From Pseudarthrobacter sp. GA104 (GTDB taxonomy: Bacteria > Actinomycetota > Actinomycetes > Actinomycetales > Micrococcaceae): 64,000 nucleotides of DNA. The notes under the pieces are model-generated. The model was not told the origin of the DNA, ran no database searches, and was given only the letters and a program-made list of their open reading frames with translations. This document shows, piece by piece, positions 1 to 8,457 of the stretch; the first letter of the stretch is position 1, and each line of letters begins with the position of its first letter. The translations under genes and the position numbers were made by a program. Where the stretch lies: contig NZ_WOWL01000001.1 in NCBI RefSeq assembly GCF_009741265.1, positions 682,001 to 746,000 of the forward strand, written 5' to 3'.

Positions 1-841
1 GGCTGCGCCTGCGGTCAATCCCACCGGCGTGGCTCCTGCCGGGCTGTACCAGAACGTGTCCTTGCTGGTGGCCCTGCTTTTTGGAACCCTGGGCCTGCCG
101 CATGTGCTGGTGCGCTTCTACACCAACCCCGACGGCCAGTCCGCCCGCCGCACCACGCTGATCGTCCTGGGCCTGCTGTCCGTGTTCTACCTGTTTCCCA
201 CCGCCTACGGGCTCGTGGGGCGGATGTTCGCTCCCGGCCTGGCGCGCGCCGGCCAGGCGGACGCCATGGTGCTGCTGCTGCCGGGAGAACTCGTGGGCGG
301 GACGGCGGGCGACCTGCTGTCCGCGCTGGTGGTGGCGGGTGCCTTCGCGGCCTTCCTTTCCACCACCTCGGGGCTGGTGGTTTCCCTGGCCGGCGTCATC
401 AGCCAGGACGTCCTGGGCGCAGGCGTCGGCAGCTTCCGGCTCGCAGCCGTCATTTCGGCCGTTGTTCCCCTGGGCTTTGCGTTCATGACCGACTCCTCCG
501 CCCTGGCAGGGAGCGTGGGGCTGGTTTTCGCCTTTACCGCCTCAACGGTGTGCCCGGTGCTGCTGCTGGGGATCTGGTGGCGGGGACTTACCGACGCCGG
601 TGCCATCGCCGGCATGCTGACCGGCGGAGTCCTGTGCGGCGGGGCAATGGTCATCGGCGCCCTGGCCGGGGCAGCCAACACGCCCGGCTGGCTCGCCCAG
701 CCGGCAGCGTGGACTGTTCCCGCGGCCTTCGCCGTGATGGTCATCGTGTCCCGCGCAACGGTGCAGCGGATCCCGGGAACCATGGCCAGGGTGATGACCC
801 GGCTGCACACCCCGGAGCGCCCGCTCGCCACCGAGCGCTGA
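1..841 (+). CDS. Sodium:solute symporter C-terminal part (acetate/ActP type), 5' truncated
   Basis: The reading frame is open from the first bases of the window, so the gene starts upstream and only its last ~279 residues are seen. The visible part is a chain of hydrophobic helices with short loops, as in the sodium:solute symporter (SSS) family. The stretch LSALVVAGAFAAFLSTTSG resembles the conserved substrate/Na+ region of cation/acetate symporters. Such proteins couple uptake of acetate, propionate or similar monocarboxylates to Na+ at the cytoplasmic membrane. Substrate is inferred from family only; a proline or pantothenate symporter is possible. It converges with the DivIVA-domain gene, with only ~30 bp between the stops. 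Confidence 0.75.
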   Translation, partial: AAPAVNPTGVAPAGLYQNVSLLVALLFGTLGLPHVLVRFYTNPDGQSARRTTLIVLGLLSVFYLFPTAYGLVGRMFAPGLARAGQADAMVLLLPGELVGGTAGDLLSALVVAGAFAAFLSTTSGLVVSLAGVISQDVLGAGVGSFRLAAVISAVVPLGFAFMTDSSALAGSVGLVFAFTASTVCPVLLLGIWWRGLTDAGAIAGMLTGGVLCGGAMVIGALAGAANTPGWLAQPAAWTVPAAFAVMVIVSRATVQRIPGTMARVMTRLHTPERPLATER

Positions 842-873
842 GCTCCCCTGCAGGCCGGCGGCTGGCCGGCGGC

Positions 874-1458
874 TCAGTCGATGGCAGCCATCAGCTCCAC
901 GACGCGATCCAGGAACGCGTCCACCTGCGACTCCTCGTACCCGTCCCTGCCCACGGCCGGGCGGAACACGGCCCGGCGCACGCTGTCCACGCTGAGGGGC
1001 TTGTCCTGCTCAAGGTAGGCAATCAGCTCGCGGCACAGCCGGTCGACGTCGGCCGTGTTGTAGCTGCGCGCTTTCTTCTTGGCGGGGCGGCGGAAGCGGT
1101 CGCCGTCGGGGCGGTGCAGCCGCCCGCGGAGGATGCCGGAAAGGTTTCCGATCTCGCGCAGCCAGGCCTCTTCGCCGCGGGCTGCGATCAGCTCGTCCCG
1201 CTCCCGGCGGGCGAAGGCGTCCTCGAGCCGGTCCAGCGCGGCATCCACCACCGCGGCCGAATACCCGCCTTTGACGGGATCGAAGGAGACAGCCCTGACG
1301 TCAGAACTGTTGATGGGCTGGGCCGCTGATTCCGGGGTCTCCAATGACACCCGGGCACGCTGCAGGAACTGGTCCACCTGTTTGGCGTTGTAGCCATACT
1401 CACCGCGCTTCACGCGTTCAAAGGATGCAGGGATCTGCCGATGAATGTCCAATGCCAC
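874..1458 (-). CDS. DivIVA-domain protein
   Basis: 194 residues. Three DivIVA-like segments are visible: near the N-terminus (FERVKRGEYGYNAKQVDQFL), in the middle (FDPVKGGYSAAVVDAALDRL) and at the C-terminus (VFRPAVGRDGYEESQVDAFL). Each carries the aromatic/Gly-Tyr turn that precedes the first helix of DivIVA lipid-binding domains. There is no long coiled coil, so it is not the polar scaffold Wag31 itself but one of the small multi-DivIVA proteins found in actinobacteria, role unknown. The GTG at 1458 is preferred because AAGGAAG lies five bases upstream; a TTG at 1473 would overlap that site. It follows cdsA on the same strand and may be the last gene of the rpsB-cdsA run. Confidence 0.75.
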   Translation of the reverse strand: MALDIHRQIPASFERVKRGEYGYNAKQVDQFLQRARVSLETPESAAQPINSSDVRAVSFDPVKGGYSAAVVDAALDRLEDAFARRERDELIAARGEEAWLREIGNLSGILRGRLHRPDGDRFRRPAKKKARSYNTADVDRLCRELIAYLEQDKPLSVDSVRRAVFRPAVGRDGYEESQVDAFLDRVVELMAAID

Positions 1459-1547
1459 TTTTGCTTCCTTCAATGCTCTTCAGCCGTAGTACTTCCGCAC
1501 CAGCTTATTTGTGCCGGGGGTGATCTGCCGTTCCGGCGGTGTTTGTG

Positions 1548-2471
1548 TCAGGCACCGGCCACCAGCCCGTAGAGGATGAACGCTGCCGGCGACGCAAAGA
1601 CGATCGAGTCCAGCCTGTCCATGACTCCCCCGTGCCCGGGCAGGATGCTGCTCATGTCCTTGATGCCCAGTTCGCGCTTGACCATCGATTCAGCGAGGTC
1701 TCCGGCGGTGGAAGCGGCAACCAGGCCAACCGCCAGGACGATGCCCACCCACCAGGGTTTGTCGAGTACAAACAGGCAGGCAAGGATGCCGATGAGCATG
1801 GCCCCGCCGATGGACCCGGCGAATCCTTCCCAGGACTTCTTGGGGCTGATTTTGGGCGCCATGGGGTGCTTGCCCAGCGACGCCCCCACCAGGTAGCCGA
1901 AGGTGTCGTTGGAAACCACCAGCAGGAGCATCACTGCCACCTGCCAGGCGCCCTGGGGGATCGTCCCGCCCGGCCACAGCCCCAGCGGGGTGGCACCGCC
2001 GGCGGCGTGCAGCGGCAGCACGGCGAAGCTGATGAAGAACGGTACCCAGCCCAGTGTGAAGACGCCCGCGAAGATGCTGTTGGCCGAGCCCGCAGCGCTT
2101 TCGACGGATCGCCAGAGCAGCACCGCCACAGAGCTCAGCAGCATGGCGAACAGGAGGCTTTCTATGCCCCCGAGGTAGGCGGCAAAAGGCATGGCCACCG
2201 TACCGGTCATGACCGGCACGATGGGCATCCTGGTCCCGTTTGCCTCCAGGGCGCGGTAGATTTCCCAGACGCCGAAGATAGCGAAGGTGGTGGTTACCGC
2301 AACGAAGCCGAGCGGGAGCAGCAACAGGCCACCCAGCACGGCAAACAACATGGCCAGACCCACCACGACGGCGGCCGGAAGGTTACGTCCGGCCTTTGGC
2401 GTCGGGTTGCTCCTGGGCTGCTTCCCCCGTATGCGCGCCCTGGCTGCCGGGGCCTGATCTGCCTGGCCCAT
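1548..2471 (-). CDS. cdsA: Phosphatidate cytidylyltransferase
   Basis: Converts phosphatidic acid and CTP to CDP-diacylglycerol, the precursor of phosphatidylglycerol, phosphatidylinositol and cardiolipin; integral membrane enzyme. The 307-residue protein has a hydrophilic N-terminus of ~30 residues, multiple transmembrane helices, and the CDP-diglyceride synthase signature near the C-terminus (KRELGIKDMSSILPGHGG followed by DRLDS), with the expected Lys, Asp and metal-binding residues. Its ATG overlaps the frr stop codon by one base (TGATG), indicating translational coupling. Placement after frr is conserved in many bacteria, so assignment is firm. Confidence 0.95.
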   Translation of the reverse strand: MGQADQAPAARARIRGKQPRSNPTPKAGRNLPAAVVVGLAMLFAVLGGLLLLPLGFVAVTTTFAIFGVWEIYRALEANGTRMPIVPVMTGTVAMPFAAYLGGIESLLFAMLLSSVAVLLWRSVESAAGSANSIFAGVFTLGWVPFFISFAVLPLHAAGGATPLGLWPGGTIPQGAWQVAVMLLLVVSNDTFGYLVGASLGKHPMAPKISPKKSWEGFAGSIGGAMLIGILACLFVLDKPWWVGIVLAVGLVAASTAGDLAESMVKRELGIKDMSSILPGHGGVMDRLDSIVFASPAAFILYGLVAGA

Positions 2472-3028
2472 CAGACTTCGAGCAGCTCTGCTTCCTTGCG
2501 CTTGAGCAGCTCATCGATGCCGTCCACGTGGGCTTTGGTGAGGCTGTCCAGCTCCCTCTCGGCGCGGGTGCCCTCGTCCTCCCCTGCCTCGCCGTCCTTG
2601 ACCAGCCTGTCCAGGGTTTCCTTGGCCTTGCGGCGGATGTTGCGGATGGACACCTTGGCGTCCTCGCCCTTGGTCTTGACGATCTTGACGTATTCCTTGC
2701 GGCGTTCCTTGGTCAGCTCCGGGATGGTGATCCGGATGACGTTGCCGTCGTTGGAGGGGTTGGCGCCCACCTCGGAATCGCTGAGGGCACGCTCGATGTC
2801 GCGCAGGGCCGTCTTGTCAAAGGGGGTGATGAGGATGGTGCGGGCGTCCGGGATGGCGAACGAGGCAAGCTGCTGCAGCGGCGTGGGCGAGCCGTAGTAC
2901 TCCACCAGCACCTTGTTGTACAGGCCCGGGTTGGCGCGGCCGGTGCGGACGGAAGCGAAGTCTTCCTTGGCTACCTCTACTGCCTTATCCATCTTCTCTT
3001 CGGCTTCGAGCAAGGTTTCTTCGATCAC
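2471..3028 (-). CDS. frr: Ribosome recycling factor
   Basis: Splits post-termination ribosomes together with EF-G. The GTG at 3028 gives 185 residues, the normal RRF length, with AGGAG about seven bases upstream; the longer open frame to 3079 adds a Pro-rich stretch unlike RRF and is rejected. The three-helix bundle is evident: an N-terminal helix ending in [10 protein letters not shown], the beta domain [20 protein letters not shown], and the basic C-terminal helices containing [11 protein letters not shown]. It lies between pyrH and cdsA, with a perfect 13-bp hairpin in the gap to pyrH. Confidence 0.97.
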   Translation of the reverse strand: MIEETLLEAEEKMDKAVEVAKEDFASVRTGRANPGLYNKVLVEYYGSPTPLQQLASFAIPDARTILITPFDKTALRDIERALSDSEVGANPSNDGNVIRITIPELTKERRKEYVKIVKTKGEDAKVSIRNIRRKAKETLDRLVKDGEAGEDEGTRAERELDSLTKAHVDGIDELLKRKEAELLEV

Positions 3029-3100
3029 GGTCTCTCCTGAAGGTCCTGGTGCAGGCCGGGTGGCCGGGTCGCTGCACACAACGTGGTTCTCTGTTGCTGG

Positions 3101-3130
3101 TCCGTCCGTGCCCCTAAGGGCACGGACGGA
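3101..3130 (-). other. Intergenic hairpin between pyrH and frr
   Basis: Perfect inverted repeat: 13-base arms 3101-3113 and 3118-3130 around a four-base loop. On the transcribed strand no U-run follows, so it is unlikely to be a full intrinsic terminator. It may act as an RNA processing or stability element, or as a weak attenuator within the pyrH-frr transcript. Confidence 0.6.
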
Positions 3131-3157
3131 ACTGTCCTGAAAACATCCTAGCCGCAG

Positions 3158-3895
3158 CTAGGCGGTCACCAGGGTGCCCAGCTTTTCGCCGAGGATGGCG
3201 CGGGTGACGTTGCCTTCGCCTTCCATCCCAAAGACCACCATGGAAAGGTTGTTGTCCTTGCACATGGTCATGGCCGTCTGGTCCATGACCCGGATGTCCC
3301 GGCGGAGCGCATCGTCGTAGCTAAGGGTTTCCAGCCGCTCTGCTGTGGGGTCCTTCTTGGGGTCGGCGGTGTAGACGGCGTCCACACCGCTCTTGGCCAT
3401 CAGGACGACGTCGGCGTGGACCTCGAGGGCCCGCTGCGCCGCGACGGTGTCGGTGGAGAAGTACGGCAGCCCGGCGCCGGCACCGAAAATGACCACGCGG
3501 CCCTTTTCCATGTGGCGGATGGCGCGGCGGGGAATGTAGGCCTCGGCGACCTGGCCCATAGTGATGGCGCTCTGGACGCGGGTTTCGACGCCGGCCTGTT
3601 CCAGGAAGTCCTGGAGGGCAAGGCAGTTCATCACGGTGCCGAGCATGCCCATGTAGTCGGCGCGGGAGCGGTCCATGCCGCTCTGGGAAAGTTCGGCGCC
3701 GCGGAAGAAGTTGCCGCCGCCCACGACGATGGCCACCTCCACCTGGGGCACGGCTGCGGCGATCTGCTTGGCGACGTCGCGGACGGTCTCCGGGTCAACG
3801 CCCAGCTTCCCGCCGCCAAAGACCTCGCCGGAGAGCTTCAGGAGGACCCGGCGTCGACTTTTCTCTGGCTGGATTACAGTGTTGACGGCTTCCAT
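3158..3895 (-). CDS. pyrH: UMP kinase
   Basis: Phosphorylates UMP to UDP in pyrimidine nucleotide synthesis; cytoplasmic homohexamer, usually activated by GTP and inhibited by UTP. The 245-residue protein is an amino-acid-kinase fold: [11 protein letters not shown] at the start, the phosphate-binding loop [28 protein letters not shown], and the nucleotide-binding [13 protein letters not shown]. The ATG at 3895 has GGGAAGG just upstream; an open frame extends ~32 codons further but is rich in Arg/Pro and would run toward the tsf terminator. It is separated from tsf by an intrinsic terminator, so it probably has its own promoter or depends on read-through. Confidence 0.96.
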   Translation of the reverse strand: MEAVNTVIQPEKSRRRVLLKLSGEVFGGGKLGVDPETVRDVAKQIAAAVPQVEVAIVVGGGNFFRGAELSQSGMDRSRADYMGMLGTVMNCLALQDFLEQAGVETRVQSAITMGQVAEAYIPRRAIRHMEKGRVVIFGAGAGLPYFSTDTVAAQRALEVHADVVLMAKSGVDAVYTADPKKDPTAERLETLSYDDALRRDIRVMDQTAMTMCKDNNLSMVVFGMEGEGNVTRAILGEKLGTLVTA

Positions 3896-3993
3896 GATGC
3901 CTTCCCGTTGGTGAACTCTAAAAAGGTTATCCTGCTGCGCGGCCAAAGGTCCCATGCGGGCCTGTCCCGGACGGTGCCTTCCCCCGCGCATGC

Positions 3994-4023
3994 AAAAGGG
4001 GCGGCCACCGAAGTGGCCACCCC
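3994..4023 (-). terminator. Intrinsic terminator after tsf
   Basis: On the leftward transcript an 11-base GC stem (arms 4013-4023 and 3998-4008, one G-U pair) closes a UUCG-type tetraloop and is followed by UUUU. It begins 14 bases after the tsf stop codon. This is the cleanest rho-independent terminator in the translation cluster. Confidence 0.85.
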
Positions 4024-4036
4024 CTTGCAGTTTCGG

Positions 4037-4873
4037 CTAGGAGCCGACGCGGAAACGCGTGAACGCGGTTCCCTTGACACCGGCCTCAGCGAGGACCTGT
4101 GCCACGGACTTCTTGGCGTCCTTGGCGAATGCCTGGTCAACCAGGACCTCACCCTTGTAGAAGCCGGTAACGCGGCCTTCCACGATCTTGGTGAGGGCGG
4201 CTTCGGGCTTGCCCTCGGCCTTGGCGGTTTCTTCGGCGATGCGGCGCTCGGACTCCACCAGGTCGGACGGAACGTCCTCGCGGGTCAGGTAGTTCGGGGC
4301 CATGGCAGCAATGTGGACTGCGACATCGTGGGCTGCGGTGGCAGCAGCTTCGCCTTCACCGTCAACAGCGAACAGCACGCCGACCTGGGCCGGCAGGTCC
4401 TTGGAGGTCTTGTGCAGGTAAGCGTCGACCGTTGCACCCTCGATGCGGGAGATGCGGCGGACAACAACCTTTTCGCCCAGGACGGCGCCTTCTTCGACGA
4501 CGACCTCGGAAAGGGGCTTGCCGTCAACATCAGCGGCGAGCAGGGTCTCGAGGTCGGCAGCACCGGACTCGACGGCAACAGCCAGGACCTTGTCCGCCAG
4601 CTGGATGAACTTGTCAGCCTTGGCAACGAAGTCGGTCTCGCAGTTGACCTCGATCATGACGCCGACGCCGTTGCTGACCTTTGCGGCCACCAGGCCTTCA
4701 GCGGTGGAGCGGCCTTCGCGCTTGGTGGCGCCCTTCAGGCCCTTGATGCGGATGATCTCGATGGCCTTCTCGGCGTCGCCGTTGGCCTCGTCAAGAGCCT
4801 TCTTGACGTCCATCATGCCGGCGCCGGTGCGCTCGCGCAGGGCCTTGATGTCCGCGGCAGTGTAGTTCGCCAT
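4037..4873 (-). CDS. tsf: Elongation factor Ts
   Basis: Guanine-nucleotide exchange factor for EF-Tu. 278 residues, starting MANYTAADIK, with the N-terminal UBA-like module (LRERTGAGMMDVKKALDEA) and the diagnostic core NCETDFVAKADKF. The ATG at 4873 has AGAGGGG upstream; a longer frame through the intergenic hairpin is rejected. It is the second gene of the conserved rpsB-tsf pair, 129 bp after rpsB, and the gap contains a near-perfect 17-bp hairpin that may set the rpsB:tsf expression ratio. An intrinsic terminator follows. Confidence 0.97.
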   Translation of the reverse strand: MANYTAADIKALRERTGAGMMDVKKALDEANGDAEKAIEIIRIKGLKGATKREGRSTAEGLVAAKVSNGVGVMIEVNCETDFVAKADKFIQLADKVLAVAVESGAADLETLLAADVDGKPLSEVVVEEGAVLGEKVVVRRISRIEGATVDAYLHKTSKDLPAQVGVLFAVDGEGEAAATAAHDVAVHIAAMAPNYLTREDVPSDLVESERRIAEETAKAEGKPEAALTKIVEGRVTGFYKGEVLVDQAFAKDAKKSVAQVLAEAGVKGTAFTRFRVGS

Positions 4874-4914
4874 GTGAACCCCTCTGTCTAGAAATTTGTT
4901 GTGGTGTACGGACC

Positions 4915-4951
4915 GACAGGACGGCAGCCCGTGGCGGGCCGCCATCCTGTC
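4915..4951 (-). other. Strong hairpin in the rpsB-tsf intergenic region
   Basis: Arms 4935-4951 and 4915-4931, 17 bases each with a three-base loop. In DNA they differ at two positions, but in the leftward RNA both become G-U pairs, so the whole stem is paired. No U-run follows. In other bacteria the rpsB-tsf gap carries an attenuator or processing site; that role is inferred here. Confidence 0.7.
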
Positions 4952-5002
4952 AGCAGCTCCGGCTGCCGCAGGACGGCGCCGGAAAATCCGGATCTACTTG
5001 TG

Positions 5003-5896
5003 TTACTTGGCTTCTTCGGAAGGAGCCGCAGCTTCCTCCGCCGGAGCAGCAGCTTCAGCAGCGGCGGGTGCGGCAGCTTCAGCGGCGGCGGGTGCGGCAG
5101 CTTCTTCTGCCGGCGCTGCAGCTTCGGCCTTGCTGCCTTCGAGGAGCTCGCGCTCCCACTCGGCCAGCGGCTCTTCCGGAGCTTCAGTAGCGCCCGTGCC
5201 ACGGCTGTTGCGCGCGATGAGGCCTTCGGCAACGGCGTCTGCAACAACGCGGGTGAGGAGGTTGACGGAGCGGATGGCGTCGTCGTTGCCCGGGATCGGG
5301 AAGTCGACCTCGTCCGGATCGCAGTTGGTGTCCAGGATGGCAACAACCGGGATGTTCAGCTTCTTGGCCTCGTCGACGGCGAGGTGTTCCTTCTTGGTGT
5401 CCACGATCCAGAGCACGGACGGTGCCTTGGTCAGGTTGCGGATACCGCCGAGGTTGGACTCCAGCTTGGTGAGTTCGCGCTTCAGGAGCAGCAGCTCCTT
5501 CTTGGTGTACGCGGAACCGGCGACGTCGTCGAAGTCGATCTCTTCGAGTTCCTTCATGCGCTGGATGCGCTTGGCGACCGTCTGGAAGTTGGTCAGCATG
5601 CCGCCGAGCCAGCGCTGGTTGACGTAGGGCTGGCCAACGCGGGTTGCCTGCTCGGCAATCGCTTCCTGGGCCTGCTTCTTGGTGCCGACGAAGAGGACGG
5701 TGCCGCCGTGGGCAACGGTGGCCTTCACGAACTCGTAGGCGCGGTCGATGTAGGACAGCGACTGCTGAAGGTCGATGATGTAGATGCCGTTGCGCTCGGT
5801 GAAGATGAAGCGCTTCATCTTCGGGTTCCAACGGCGGGTCTGGTGTCCAAAGTGGACGCCGCTGTCAAGCAGCTGGCGCATGGTTACGACGGGCAT
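5003..5896 (-). CDS. rpsB: 30S ribosomal protein S2
   Basis: Small-subunit protein S2. 297 residues, starting [20 protein letters not shown], with the family blocks [33 protein letters not shown] and [23 protein letters not shown] lies eight bases before the ATG at 5896. The last ~40 residues are a low-complexity Ala/Glu/Pro tail built from tandem EAAAPA-like units; actinobacterial S2 proteins commonly have such tails. It heads the leftward rpsB-tsf cluster behind ~470 bp of non-coding DNA. Confidence 0.97.
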   Translation of the reverse strand: MPVVTMRQLLDSGVHFGHQTRRWNPKMKRFIFTERNGIYIIDLQQSLSYIDRAYEFVKATVAHGGTVLFVGTKKQAQEAIAEQATRVGQPYVNQRWLGGMLTNFQTVAKRIQRMKELEEIDFDDVAGSAYTKKELLLLKRELTKLESNLGGIRNLTKAPSVLWIVDTKKEHLAVDEAKKLNIPVVAILDTNCDPDEVDFPIPGNDDAIRSVNLLTRVVADAVAEGLIARNSRGTGATEAPEEPLAEWERELLEGSKAEAAAPAEEAAAPAAAEAAAPAAAEAAAPAEEAAAPSEEAK

Positions 5897-6366
5897 TCCG
5901 ACGCTCCTTATTTTCCGGCAGGTCATTCATGAGAAAACCCGGAGGCTTCTTACCCTGCCAATAGTTGACGGTTGATTAGCGTGGCCCGGACGGGCCGTGC
6001 TCCTGGCATCCATCAGGCTTCCCATCGGGACCGGAGTCCCGACCGCAAGAGGCCTGATCCTCCGCCAGCTTGGCCTGGGCGTTGCTGATGGAGGGCTGGA
6101 TGCGCGTAGTCAGCCGCCGCTCCCCCACACTCCTGAATGAGATGTGCCGACGCCGCCCGGACAGGAACATATACCGTTGGAAGAACCACTGGATAGCCGC
6201 TGGACGGAAGGCGTTGAGGGCGCAGCAAACTGCTCCATCAAGTGTACTACAGGCACCCTCGGCCAGAGGACACTGACGAGGACAGGAACGGCGCCGGCCC
6301 GCGCCTTATCCACATAGCCGCACCCGCCACTCGCCGCATGATTCAGGGCGGGCGCACGCTGGTGGC
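5897..6366. other. Non-coding stretch upstream of rpsB, with two hairpins
   Basis: No convincing gene is seen between divergent rpsB and the M23 peptidase. It holds a compact GGCCCG/CGGGCC hairpin at 5983-5996 and a larger nested hairpin: outer arms 6012-6018/6052-6058 and inner 7-base arms 6025-6031/6036-6042 with a tetraloop. Both could form in the rpsB leader RNA. A perfect TTATCCACA DnaA-box match is at 6306-6314. A 64-codon leftward frame (5976-6170) overlaps the hairpins and matches nothing I recognise. Confidence 0.5.
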
Positions 6367-6935
6367 ATGAGACCACCATTGCTGCTCGCGGCGTTCCTCC
6401 TGGCGCCCGCCTCGCTGTCCCCGGCCGGGGAGCCACTCGCCGCGGCGCTGGCCTACGTTGAACCCCCGGCAGCCATGTTGAAGGCGGCTTCGGACCCCAC
6501 CGCCGGCCTGGCCACACCCTCCTGGCAATGGCCCCTCAGCCCCCGCCCCTGGTGTTGCGGGATTTTGACCCGCCCCCGAAGCCCTGGCTCAGCGGCCACC
6601 GGGGCGTGGACCTGGGAGCAGCGTCCGACGGCGCACACGTCACGTCGCCGGCCGCGGGCACCGTCAGCTTCGTGGGAGTGGTGGTGGACCGCCCGGTAAT
6701 CACCATCGACCATGGCAACGGGCTGCGGAGCAGCTTTGAGCCGGTTGCTAGCACCTTGGCGCCAGGCAGCGCGGTTGCAGCCGGGCAGCCTGTCGGCACG
6801 GTACTTCCGGGGCATTGCCCGGCAGCGCCCTGCCTGCACTGGGGTGTGCGGCGCGGGGACGACTACGTCAATCCGCTGCAGTTCGTCATGGATCTGCGGC
6901 CGTCCATCCTCCTGCCGCTCGAAGCGCCGCCCTGA
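6367..6935 (+). pseudogene. M23 (LytM) metallopeptidase, single-base frameshift
   Basis: The first frame encodes a short secretion signal (MRPPLLLAAFLLAPASLSPA) and runs to WQWPLSPRP at ~6549. The peptidase domain continues one frame back as LVLRDFDPPPKPWLSGHRGV, with the zinc-binding HRGVD (6597 onward), a GTVSFVG strand and the HWGVR motif near the end. Restoring one C in the four-C run at 6546-6549 rejoins the two halves into a normal ~190-residue cell-wall endopeptidase. Either the gene is broken or the base was lost in sequencing. An ATG at 6528 could express the peptidase half without its signal peptide. Such proteins cleave peptidoglycan cross-bridges outside the membrane. Confidence 0.75.
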
Positions 6936-6971
6936 TGCCCGGCCCGGGGGCGCCGCGGCAGGCCGGCAAGG

Positions 6972-8162
6972 CTAGACGATCGCGGAGATGCCGGTGATGG
7001 CGCGGCCGGTGACCAGGGTGTTGATCTCGTGGGTGCCTTCATAGGAGTAAATGGCTTCAGCGTCGGCGAAGATCTTGGCCATCTCGAAGTCCGTCACAAT
7101 GCCGTTGCCGCCCAGGATGCTCCGGCCGATCGCCACGCTCTCGCGCATCCTCGCCGTGGTGAAGGCCTTGGCGAGGGCGGACTGCTCGTCGCGCGCCTGA
7201 CCTGCGTCCTCCAGCTGCGAGAGCCGGACCATCATGCCCATGGAGCTGACGGCATTGCCCAGGATCTGCACCAGCTGGCTTTGGACCAGCTGGAAGGATG
7301 CGAGCGGCCGGCCGAACTGGTGGCGTTCAACGGCGTAGCGCCGGGCCACATCGAAGGCGGCCAGCTGCTGGCCCACGGCCTGCCAGGCGACGCCCAGCCG
7401 GGTGACCTTCAGGACCTTGTTGACATCGCGGAAGCTGTTGGCGTGTGCCAGCTTGAAGAAGTCCGGGACCAGCACGTTGTCCAGGGTGATGTCGGCGTTT
7501 TGGACAGTCCGCAGTGCGATCTTGTTCTCGATCTTGGTGGCGCTGAAGCCCTCCAGCGTGGTGTCCACGAGAAAGCCCTTGACCTGGTTGTCGTCCACAT
7601 CCCTGGCGTAGATGACCACCCAGTCGGAGAACGTTGCGTTGCCGATCCAGCGCTTTGCTCCGTTGAGGATCCAGCTGCCACCCTCCCGGCGGGCGGTGGT
7701 GCGGGTGCCGCCGGCAACGTCGCTGCCGCCCAGCGGTTCCGTCAGCCCGAAGGCGCCGATCTTCTTCAGGGCGTAAATGTCAGGAAGCCAGGCGTCCTTT
7801 TGTTCCTGGGATGCAAGGGCTTCGATGGAGCCGGTGAACAGGCCGTCGTGGACGCCCATGAAGGTGGAGATGGAGGCGTCGGCCCGGGTCACCTCTGCGT
7901 GGACCAGGCCCGCGAAGAGGTTGGAATAGCCCTGCCGGCGTACCGGGCTGACCAGGTCGATGTCGGCCAGTTTGGGGATGAGGTCCATCGGGAATTCGCC
8001 ACGGTTCCAGAAGTCCACGGCGATGGGCTTGACCTCCCGCGCCAGGAACTCCCTGACCTCTGCCAGCCGGTCCTGTTCCTTTCCGTTGAGCAGCTGCTCG
8101 AAGGCGAAGAAGTCGCCGTCAGCATAGGGAAGGTCATTGAGGCCTGCAGCGGCTGTTGACAT
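6972..8162 (-). CDS. Acyl-CoA dehydrogenase (glutaryl-CoA dehydrogenase-like)
   Basis: FAD flavoenzyme oxidising an acyl-CoA to the enoyl-CoA. 396 residues with the family signature GAFGLTEPLGGSDV, the substrate-binding middle domain, and the C-terminal catalytic glutamate in YSYEGTHEINTLVTGRAITG, the placement typical of glutaryl-CoA/short-chain dehydrogenases. HQFGRPLASFQLVQ contributes to FAD binding. The ATG at 8162 has GAGGTAACC upstream. A GTTACT-N4-AGTAAC palindrome 54 bp before the start suggests control by a TetR-type fatty-acid regulator. The substrate (glutaryl-CoA, as in lysine/tryptophan breakdown, or another acyl-CoA) cannot be fixed from sequence. Confidence 0.88.
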   Translation of the reverse strand: MSTAAAGLNDLPYADGDFFAFEQLLNGKEQDRLAEVREFLAREVKPIAVDFWNRGEFPMDLIPKLADIDLVSPVRRQGYSNLFAGLVHAEVTRADASISTFMGVHDGLFTGSIEALASQEQKDAWLPDIYALKKIGAFGLTEPLGGSDVAGGTRTTARREGGSWILNGAKRWIGNATFSDWVVIYARDVDDNQVKGFLVDTTLEGFSATKIENKIALRTVQNADITLDNVLVPDFFKLAHANSFRDVNKVLKVTRLGVAWQAVGQQLAAFDVARRYAVERHQFGRPLASFQLVQSQLVQILGNAVSSMGMMVRLSQLEDAGQARDEQSALAKAFTTARMRESVAIGRSILGGNGIVTDFEMAKIFADAEAIYSYEGTHEINTLVTGRAITGISAIV

Positions 8163-8215
8163 GGTTACCTCACAAGTGATCAGCGGTGACCCGTGCTCCG
8201 TGGAAGAAGCCCGGT

Positions 8216-8235
8216 AAGTTACTGATGAGTAACAT
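8216..8235. promoter_or_regulatory. Operator-like palindrome upstream of acyl-CoA dehydrogenase
   Basis: GTTACT (8218-8223), four-base spacer, AGTAAC (8228-8233); symmetry extends further with one mismatch. It sits 54-75 bp before the start codon. The form fits a TetR-family dimer site. The same architecture recurs at 27084-27099. Confidence 0.55.
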
Positions 8236-8260
8236 ACCGCACATTGTGGCCTTAAAGGAA

Positions 8261-8299
8261 GAAAACCGCGGCCGACGATGGTCGTCGGCCGCGGTTTTC
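8261..8299 (-). terminator. Intrinsic terminator after tRNA(CAU)
   Basis: Perfect 18-base inverted repeat (8261-8278 and 8282-8299) with a three-base loop. A/T runs at both ends allow use in either direction. It begins nine bases after the tRNA 3' end on the tRNA strand. Confidence 0.85.
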
Positions 8300-8307
8300 C
8301 GCAGATG

Positions 8308-8381
8308 TAGGGCTACTCGGACTTGAACCGAGGACCTTAGGATTATGAGTCCCGCGCTCTAACCAGCTGAGCTATAGCCCC
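8308..8381 (-). tRNA. tRNA with CAU anticodon (tRNA-Met elongator, or tRNA-Ile2)
   Basis: Leftward 74-base cloverleaf: acceptor GGGGCTA pairing with TAGCCCT (first pair G-U), D-arm GCTCAGCTGGTTAGAGC, anticodon CAU at plus-strand 8345-8347, and T-loop TTCAAGT in a five-pair stem. CCA is not encoded. CAU is used by elongator Met and by lysidine-modified Ile2; sequence inspection alone does not separate them. It is not the initiator type, as there is no GGG/CCC block at the base of the anticodon stem. Confidence 0.88.
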
Positions 8382-8457
8382 GAATCCCCGCGGCGGCCCG
8401 CCTCAAACCGAGGCGTACCTGCAGGGCAAAAACACTCTAGCAAACCCGGGAAAGCGT

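Noticed and set aside
5976..6170. 64-codon leftward open frame upstream of rpsB
   Set aside because: Overlaps two strong hairpins, has no clear ribosome-binding site and matches nothing I recognise.
6306..6314. Single perfect DnaA box (TTATCCACA)
   Set aside because: One box without clustering or an AT-rich stretch does not make an origin; dnaA/dnaN are not nearby.
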